A stretch of DNA of 29,188 bases from CAYWFP01 sp964457365 (lineage in GTDB: Bacteria; Planctomycetota; SZUA-567): assembly GCA_964457365.1 (NCBI GenBank), contig CAYWFP010000051.1:1-29188 (forward strand), read 5' to 3'. The position numbers and the translations under genes were made by a program. Shown here piece after piece: positions 23,404-29,188 of the stretch. Under the pieces are notes generated by a model, which worked only from the letters and a program-made list of their open reading frames with translations, was not told where the DNA came from and did no database searches. The stretch's first letter is position 1. Each line of letters begins with the position of its first letter.

Positions 23404-25092
23404 ATGACCGTATGGGCGATCTTCCGGCAAGAGTTGCTGCGTTCGTCACGACAGGTTTGGGGCTACTGGGTGCGGGTGCTTTATGTCGCGCTGCTGGGCA
23501 CCATTATTGCCTTCAGCTGGCTCTGGGCTGTCGGAACGGAAGACGCTTGGCGGTTGCAGAATATACTCGGCGAGGAACTATTCCGCCGCTTCGTCTGGGC
23601 GCAGTTCGCACTGACCAACCTTGTTGCCGTCTTCAACCTCGCCGCAGCAATTCCCGCCGAGCGGCGCCATCGCACGCTTGGGATTCTTTTGAGTTCGCCT
23701 CTCTCCGGCTCCGCCATCGCGATGGGCAAGCTTCTTGGGGGATTACTGCCGGTGTTCCTTCTAATTCTTTGCGGCGTCCCCATCGTAAGCCTGCTGCTTC
23801 TCTTCGGGAGTCTCAGTCAGGGGGATCTACTGGCTGCATATCTGCTTACCGTCATCGCGGTCGTTCTCAGCGGCGCACTGGCGCTGCTGCTCTCGATTCT
23901 GACCGGCGGGCAACTCGCGGCCATCCTCGTATCTGCCGTTCTTGTTCTCGGTGCTCTCTTCGGTCCTCCGGCACTGATCGCCTCACTGGAAGCGTCGCCA
24001 CCTGGAGAGGCGCTGTACGAGGTGGGCAAAATTCAGGAAATCACGGCGGATGCAGGCGTCCCGCGGACAGAGTACACGGCTTATGTACTTCCCTACAGCG
24101 CTTTTTTCTGGTCCGTGAGCAAGGGTGTGTCTCTTCCGGGTGTTGCAATCGCCGTCGTTTCAGGACTGATGCTGGTGTGCCTGGTCACGGCCGTCAGTGG
24201 TCGCTTGCTTCGCTCACGGCGCTGGTACGAACGACAACGTCTCGGTCGGTTGCGTGGGCTTGGGGGCATACTGCTTCGTCGCCTCGGAGGAGAACGTATC
24301 AAGGTTGCCACGGGGGATCGCTGGCGGGGGTCCGCTGTTCTTGCCGGAGACTTGCTCGGTCCGCGGGAGCGCTTCCGGCGGTTTCTCGCTCAAGCGACGG
24401 CTACCGCCGCGTGTGCGCTGGGCTTGTTCATTCTGATCGCGGGTTGGCACGTATTGGGGCCCGGCGCGGCGGTGGCTTCGCTGCGCCTTTCGCCCATTCT
24501 GGTTGCTTTGCTTCTCGGCGGGGTGCTCTTTTGGGGTGTCCAAGGCTTTGCTGGCGAATCCGAAGGGCGGACGCTTCCGCTTCTCCTGGCCGCCCCTTTG
24601 GAAGCCGGCCAGATCCTTTACGGCAAACTTCGCGCGGTTCTGATGCGCATGATGCTCTACGGAGTGGTGCCAGTGGCGTACTGCTTGGTTTTTCTCGCCT
24701 GCGGTCTTCTCGATTTGGTCGATGCCGCGGCGCTGCTGCTGATGCTCTCCGCCTATGGATTTTTCCTTGCCGTGGTCGGTCTCTTCGCCGGGTTGGTCGC
24801 CCCCAACGCACGCTGGGGAATGATCCTGGCCGCGGCCCTCGTTCTCCTCTTCGACACCGCCGTCGGTGGCTTGCCGTTGCTGTTGACAAAAGTGGATCCG
24901 ACAATCTTTCCCCGCGCTTTCATGCCGTACTGGATCGTTCAGGCCTGGACGGTCATCGGAACCGAGCGGTATGGATTTCTCTATCTTCTCGGAAATCTGA
25001 TTCTGCACGTGCTGGCGGGTGTGGGGTTGCTGATTCTGCTGCGACGCGGCTTCGACCGTTTGGCCGGGCGTGTTGCCTGTGAGTCGATGTAA
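23404..25092 (+). CDS. Internally duplicated ABC-2 type permease
   Basis: A 562-residue membrane protein with about twelve hydrophobic helices in two homologous halves. The coupling segment occurs twice: ERRHRTLGILLSSPLSGSAI before GKL near residue 100, and ESEGRTLPLLLAAPLEAGQI before GKL near residue 395; both share a charged-RTL-LL-SPL/APL pattern followed by Gly-Lys-Leu. A basic, soluble linker lies near 265-325. This reads as two fused ABC-2 permease domains, enough for a complete membrane channel in one chain. AAGGAG lies five bases before the ATG. No ATPase gene accompanies it; the ATPase of the divergent operon is the nearest candidate. The family call is good, the fusion is directly visible, and the partner is inferred. 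Confidence 0.8.
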   Translation: MTVWAIFRQELLRSSRQVWGYWVRVLYVALLGTIIAFSWLWAVGTEDAWRLQNILGEELFRRFVWAQFALTNLVAVFNLAAAIPAERRHRTLGILLSSPLSGSAIAMGKLLGGLLPVFLLILCGVPIVSLLLLFGSLSQGDLLAAYLLTVIAVVLSGALALLLSILTGGQLAAILVSAVLVLGALFGPPALIASLEASPPGEALYEVGKIQEITADAGVPRTEYTAYVLPYSAFFWSVSKGVSLPGVAIAVVSGLMLVCLVTAVSGRLLRSRRWYERQRLGRLRGLGGILLRRLGGERIKVATGDRWRGSAVLAGDLLGPRERFRRFLAQATATAACALGLFILIAGWHVLGPGAAVASLRLSPILVALLLGGVLFWGVQGFAGESEGRTLPLLLAAPLEAGQILYGKLRAVLMRMMLYGVVPVAYCLVFLACGLLDLVDAAALLLMLSAYGFFLAVVGLFAGLVAPNARWGMILAAALVLLFDTAVGGLPLLLTKVDPTIFPRAFMPYWIVQAWTVIGTERYGFLYLLGNLILHVLAGVGLLILLRRGFDRLAGRVACESM

Positions 25093-25127
25093 TAGTGTCC
25101 CTAAACTGCCAAAGGATGATCCTGGCG

Positions 25128-25146
25128 GCGGTCCGGCAAGGACCGC
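25128..25146. terminator. Hairpin between convergent genes, possible bidirectional terminator
   Basis: A perfect 7-base-pair stem, GCGGTCC and GGACCGC, closes a 5-base loop (GGCAA) 35 bases past the duplicated permease stop and 55 bases past the murJ stop on the other strand. Neither strand has a U-run after the stem, so it is not a classical intrinsic terminator; a genome-wide intergenic repeat is the alternative. The nearby near-palindrome AGGATGATCCT (25113-25123) adds to the folded character of this gap. Confidence 0.4.
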
Positions 25147-25201
25147 ACCTCTAACCGGTAGTCGGAACCTCTCCGCACCTCAGCTTTGAACCCTGGTGGC
25201 G

Positions 25202-27049
25202 TTATTCACGCTTCTTTTCGCTGTTCTTCTTCTCGGGCTTCTTTCCGAAGAGCGAGCCCCAGTACTCGCTCCACTCCGGAATGGCGAAGATCATGCAGAC
25301 CACCGCGTAGACGCCCACGCCCAGGATGCAAGGCACGAGTGCGCGTTCAATTCGCCAGATCAACTCCGGCCCCGGCGGGATACTCATGCGGATAAGGTAA
25401 ACGATCAGCCCCATAGCCAAAGCCGCGACGACCAGCCAGATCGCCGCGTTGCTCAGGTGTCCGGTCTGCTTCTCCCAGTCTTCGGGGCCGACCTGGCTCT
25501 TCAATTTCTTGCGCAAGCCTGCCCAGAGATATGAGACGTTGAGGGCCGCGGTCAACGCCGTCGCCAAGGCCAGCCCCGCTTCGCCGAGCGCCGCCACCGA
25601 TCCGCGATATCGCGGATCGGCCAACAACGCCGAACCCCACGAAGGGACTGTCGGCAAACCCGAAAGGTGATGATCGAAACCGATCCAGTGACGATACAGG
25701 TCCGGCGCGTGGATCAGGACTAGGTTCAGCACCAGGTTCACTGCAACCATGCCGATCGCGATCTTTACTGGCGTGCGATAATCGCCGAGTGCGTAATAGG
25801 TTCGTGTCAGCAGATGCTGGAGGCTGTAGAAGGCCAGCCCCGCAGCGTAACAGGCCAATACGGCGGTGCTGCGATAGACAGCCGCGTCGGAGAAGGCCAT
25901 GTCCGGCTCCTGGTAAATCATGCGGATGATCGGGTCGGCCATAACGATCAAGCCGACCGCGGCCGGCAGCACCAGAAACAGCAGATGCCGCATCGTGTCC
26001 GTGAGGCTCTCGAGCAAACCGCGGTGGTCTTTCTTGGCGGCAGCGGTGGCGAGGAAGGGAAACGCTGTCGTCGCTATGGCGATGCCGATCACGCCCAACG
26101 GCAATTGCATCAGCCGGTTGCCCAGGTAGAGGTACGTCGTTGCCCCGGCCTGAGAGACGTCGATTACGCCGATCGACATGGCGTAGGCAATGATATTGTC
26201 CAATAGCACGTTGACCTGTACTACCCCCAGCCCCAATGCTGTCGGCCCCAGCGCCTGGATGACCTGCCGCATGCGTTTGTCCGAGAGATTGAACGACGGC
26301 CCCAGCGCCACGCCTCGAACCCGTAGCAGCGGCCATTGGATCAGCAGTTGCGTTGCGCCTGCCAGCACGACCCCCAACGCCACGGTCCGAATCGCCTCGA
26401 ATGCGCCGGATTCGCGCAGTGCGCGGGCGGCGCAACGGGCTTGTTCGTACCAAGAACAGACGCTTCCATCGGGCCAGTGAAGTAGCAGAATATACAGGCA
26501 AGTGCCGATAAAGAATCCGTTTAGCACGATCGACATCGCCGCCGGGATGGCAAACGAGCGCAAGCCCTGTAACATGCCGCTGAGTAGTGCCGAGGCGCAG
26601 ATCAGCACCAGAAAGGGCAGCATAATGACCAGCAATTGCAGCGTCAGGCGCACTTGTGGCGAGGGCGTCAGCGCCGCGTCGACACCGACGCAGACGGCCA
26701 TGCCGACAGCTGCGATCAAAGCCGTGGCCAGCAGCAGCGCCGTCAGCACCGTGCTTGCCACGCGGGATGCCGCTTCATCGCTTTCCGTCTCGCGCGTACG
26801 GACGAAGACCGGCAGAAATGATGCTGTCAGCGCGCCTTCGCCGAAGACGCGGCGGAAAAGGTTGGGAATGGTGAAGGCGAAGATGAAGGCGTCCAGTACC
26901 CAGACCAGCGGCGGGCCGAAGAGCAGCACCAGGAATTTATCGCGCACCAGTCCCAGCAGGCGACTCAGCAACGTCACTGCGCTCACGGCTCTGGATGAGC
27001 GGAGTACCGCGGGCGCAGCGTTTTCGGCTTCCTGTTTTGTGCTGGCCAT
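25202..27049 (-). CDS. murJ: Lipid II flippase MurJ (MviN family)
   Basis: Flips undecaprenyl-linked peptidoglycan precursor across the inner membrane. The 615-residue protein has the MurJ hallmark segment PNLFRRVFGEGALTASFLPV at 62-81 (NLFRR and EGA are the conserved parts), AVSAVTLLSRLLGLVRDKF before it, and about fourteen hydrophobic helices. E. coli MurJ is 511 residues; the extra length lies in an enlarged loop near 185-215, a long segment near 430-480, and a basic C-terminal tail (KKPEKKNSEKKRE). The ATG at 27049 has no obvious Shine-Dalgarno, which is unusual here, so the start could be off by a few codons. It is divergent from the FmdB-like gene and convergent with the duplicated permease. 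Function is confidently assigned. Confidence 0.93.
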   Translation of the reverse strand: MASTKQEAENAAPAVLRSSRAVSAVTLLSRLLGLVRDKFLVLLFGPPLVWVLDAFIFAFTIPNLFRRVFGEGALTASFLPVFVRTRETESDEAASRVASTVLTALLLATALIAAVGMAVCVGVDAALTPSPQVRLTLQLLVIMLPFLVLICASALLSGMLQGLRSFAIPAAMSIVLNGFFIGTCLYILLLHWPDGSVCSWYEQARCAARALRESGAFEAIRTVALGVVLAGATQLLIQWPLLRVRGVALGPSFNLSDKRMRQVIQALGPTALGLGVVQVNVLLDNIIAYAMSIGVIDVSQAGATTYLYLGNRLMQLPLGVIGIAIATTAFPFLATAAAKKDHRGLLESLTDTMRHLLFLVLPAAVGLIVMADPIIRMIYQEPDMAFSDAAVYRSTAVLACYAAGLAFYSLQHLLTRTYYALGDYRTPVKIAIGMVAVNLVLNLVLIHAPDLYRHWIGFDHHLSGLPTVPSWGSALLADPRYRGSVAALGEAGLALATALTAALNVSYLWAGLRKKLKSQVGPEDWEKQTGHLSNAAIWLVVAALAMGLIVYLIRMSIPPGPELIWRIERALVPCILGVGVYAVVCMIFAIPEWSEYWGSLFGKKPEKKNSEKKRE

Positions 27050-27072
27050 GGGCGCAATTCGTCGTGCGCGGC

Positions 27073-27101
27073 TTGCAGAGCACGCGCGGGGCCGTTAGAA
27101 T
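27073..27101 (+). promoter_or_regulatory. Weak candidate promoter of the FmdB-like gene
   Basis: TTGCAG (27073-27078) and TAGAAT (27096-27101) are 17 bases apart, about 40 bases upstream of the GTG at 27141. The -10 is good, the -35 poor. Confidence 0.3.
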
Positions 27102-27140
27102 AGAAATCAACCTTATGGAAACGCGGTGGAGAACGCAAGC

Positions 27141-27461
27141 GTGCCGACCTACGAATACATGCACGAGGACGAATCCGTCGAGTGTCCGCTCGGCGACCGC
27201 TTTTGCCGGAAGCAGTCGATGAAAGACGATGCGCTGGCGGAATGTCCGGAGTGCGGGCGCGCCGTCTTCCGTGTCGTCGGCAAGACCTACGTAAGCTCCC
27301 CTCACGGCGACAGCGACCTGCGCGACAAGGGATTCACCAAGCTCGTCCGCCGCGACAAGGGCGTCTACGAAAACGTCACGCGTCTCGGGGGCGAGAGCCG
27401 GTTCGTCGAGGCCGACAAGCCCGGGACCTTGCCGGATCTGAAAAAGCGCGGATTGGACTGA
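27141..27461 (+). CDS. FmdB-like small zinc-ribbon protein
   Basis: A 106-residue protein that begins with the PTYEY motif typical of FmdB/CxxC_CxxC_SSSS regulatory proteins and continues QSMKDDALAECPECGRAVFRVVGK, the usual second half of the domain with CPECG. The first CxxC pair expected about ten residues in is altered to CPLGDRFC, so the zinc site may be changed or lost. The rest is a charged, soluble tail with no known match. GTG at 27141 was chosen because FmdB proteins start at this point and GGAG lies nine bases upstream; the open frame continues five codons further. It is divergent from murJ and convergent with ilvC. FmdB was named for formamidase regulation, but most homologues have no known function. 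Confidence 0.7.
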   Translation: MPTYEYMHEDESVECPLGDRFCRKQSMKDDALAECPECGRAVFRVVGKTYVSSPHGDSDLRDKGFTKLVRRDKGVYENVTRLGGESRFVEADKPGTLPDLKKRGLD

Positions 27462-27477
27462 TATCCTCCAAAGTGAT

Positions 27478-27505
27478 ACGGGCCGCCCGTCTACGGACAG
27501 CCCGT
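27478..27505. terminator. Candidate terminator hairpin between FmdB-like gene and ilvC
   Basis: Arms ACGGGC (27478-27483) and GCCCGT (27500-27505) enclose a smaller GTC/GAC stem with a TACG tetraloop. It lies between two convergent genes. Only a weak TTTT follows on the plus strand and nothing on the minus strand, so the call is tentative. Confidence 0.35.
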
Positions 27506-27533
27506 GCGAATCGGTTTTCCGAGAGGCGTCGCC

Positions 27534-28535
<1,002 letters not shown>

Positions 28536-28559
28536 GGTCAACTCCTCCATCGGGTACGT

Positions 28560-28578
28560 GCCCGGAGTCTCGCCGGGC
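28560..28578. promoter_or_regulatory. Leader hairpin upstream of ilvC
   Basis: GCCCGG and CCGGGC pair perfectly over six bases around a seven-base loop. With initiation near 28585 the hairpin would form at the very 5' end of the ilvC mRNA, about 25 bases before the start codon. A stabilising 5' stem or a small control element are both possible; no leader peptide with runs of Leu, Val or Ile codons is visible. Confidence 0.4.
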
Positions 28579-28591
28579 GGGGAATTCGGCT

Positions 28592-28619
28592 ATGATACGA
28601 AAGCGCGTCCCGGCGTCAA
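28592..28619 (-). promoter_or_regulatory. Candidate ilvC promoter overlapping the upstream stop codon
   Basis: Minus-strand TTGACG (28614-28619) and TATCAT (28592-28597) are 16 bases apart, each one base off consensus. The TGA stop of the glycosyltransferase gene is embedded in the -35 hexamer, so ilvC can be transcribed independently although both genes run leftward. Confidence 0.5.
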
Positions 28620-29188
28620 GTAAAAGCCGCTTCCAGCGCCTCCCGCAGCAGCGCCTCCAGCCGGTCCGTGGTCTGACTGTGGCCGAACATTTCGCGCACG
28701 CGCCGCAACGCCGCGTGCGCGCGTCGCTCGCTCTCCATGGGAATGCGCATTGCCGCGAGCATCTGCTCGGTCAGCGCCGCCGGATCATTTGACCTGGCCA
28801 CCCAGCCGGTCGCTTCGTCCAGCACCTCCGGCAGGCCGCCGACGTCGGTGCCGATCACCGGCGCGCCGATAGCCATGGCTTCGATCATGACGTTCGGGAT
28901 GCCGTCGCGGTCGCCGTCCGTCGCGACGACCGACGGCACGACCACCGCCCGGCAGCGCCCGATTCTTCGCCATAGCTCATCCTGCTTCTGACGGGACACC
29001 AGATCCACCCGTTCCTGCAGGCCGAGTTCGTGGATCAGCGTCTTCAGCCACGCCTGCTGCGGCCCCTCGCCGATCAGGCTCAGTCGCGCGGCGGGTTCTT
29101 CCTTGCAGAGCTCCCGCATCGCCCGGAGCAGGACGTGAAAGCCTTTCTTCGCCACGAATCGCCCGGCGGCGACAAGTTGCAACCGATC
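28616..29188 (-). CDS. GT4-type glycosyltransferase, 3' part (cut by window edge)
   Basis: The C-terminal ~190 residues of a GT-B fold, family GT4-like retaining glycosyltransferase; the 5' part lies beyond the right edge, and the frame is open to the last base. Visible marks: LVAAGRFVAKKGFHVLLRAM, the Lys-containing start of the donor-binding domain; LSLIGEGPQQAWLKTL; VVVPSVVATDGDRDGIPNVM; and IEAMAIGAPVIGTDVGGLPE, the E-x7-E-type nucleotide-sugar site, in which the first acidic residue appears as Asp (in DRDGIP) and the later Glu is kept. An apparent start at 29182 is an internal TTG. The stop overlaps the ilvC promoter -35. Acceptor unknown; surface polysaccharide or glycolipid synthesis is usual for the family. 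Confidence 0.88.
   Translation of the reverse strand, partial: DRLQLVAAGRFVAKKGFHVLLRAMRELCKEEPAARLSLIGEGPQQAWLKTLIHELGLQERVDLVSRQKQDELWRRIGRCRAVVVPSVVATDGDRDGIPNVMIEAMAIGAPVIGTDVGGLPEVLDEATGWVARSNDPAALTEQMLAAMRIPMESERRAHAALRRVREMFGHSQTTDRLEALLREALEAAFT

Noticed and set aside
23325..25082. Plus-strand open frame of 585 codons in the frame next to the duplicated permease
   Set aside because: Arg/Ser/Gly-rich with no hydrophobic pattern, while the frame from 23404 gives a clean multi-helix membrane protein with a ribosome site.
28536..28615. Considered an attenuator leader peptide before ilvC
   Set aside because: No short open frame with clustered branched-chain amino-acid codons and no U-run after the hairpin.

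Overview
This is a GC-rich bacterial chromosomal window with short intergenic gaps and many start/stop overlaps. Cytoplasmic-looking formylglycine sulfatases, orphan TIM-barrel-type hydrolases, a URO-D-family enzyme, a GntR regulator with a solute-binding-protein-like sensor domain, and a three-SPFH/P-type-ATPase locus together suggest a PVC-superphylum or similar polysaccharide-degrading lineage (Lentisphaerota, Kiritimatiellota, Planctomycetota or Sumerlaeota). That placement is inference; no marker gene fixes the phylum. I saw no rRNA, tRNA, insertion sequence, CRISPR array or phage gene, and no stretch over 300 bases lacks a gene.

Region 1 (1-2841): truB (short form without a PUA domain) runs rightward and converges, two bases away, on a leftward 657-residue putative glycoside hydrolase. 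Region 2 (2842-11638) looks like a carbohydrate/sulfate-ester catabolic island. A divergent control region carries GTGGTATA-type repeats over both candidate promoters. Rightward come the GntR-type sensor-regulator, a URO-D-family protein and a sulfatase, all overlapping, and then an SGNH hydrolase. A second, leftward sulfatase is divergent from a TIM-barrel-like hypothetical hydrolase and an iron-sulfur L-serine dehydratase.

Region 3 (11642-23222) is the most unusual part. Eight leftward genes, apparently one operon, encode an ABC-2 permease, a seven-TM SPFH protein, an HflC-like protein, an HflK-like protein with a His/Cys-rich tail, a P1B-type metal ATPase without an N-terminal metal-binding domain, an ABC ATPase, a second ABC-2 permease and a membrane-anchored helical protein of unknown function. 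Gaps are 0-25 bases and four junctions are 4-base ATGA overlaps. A divergent fifth-type partner, an internally duplicated permease (23404-25092), lies across a shared promoter region. The set looks like a membrane-microdomain/transport complex; its function is not known to me.

Region 4 (25093-29188) is housekeeping: murJ (lipid II flippase), a short FmdB-like zinc-ribbon protein, ilvC (ketol-acid reductoisomerase with an atypical cofactor loop) and the 3' part of a GT4-type glycosyltransferase cut by the window edge.
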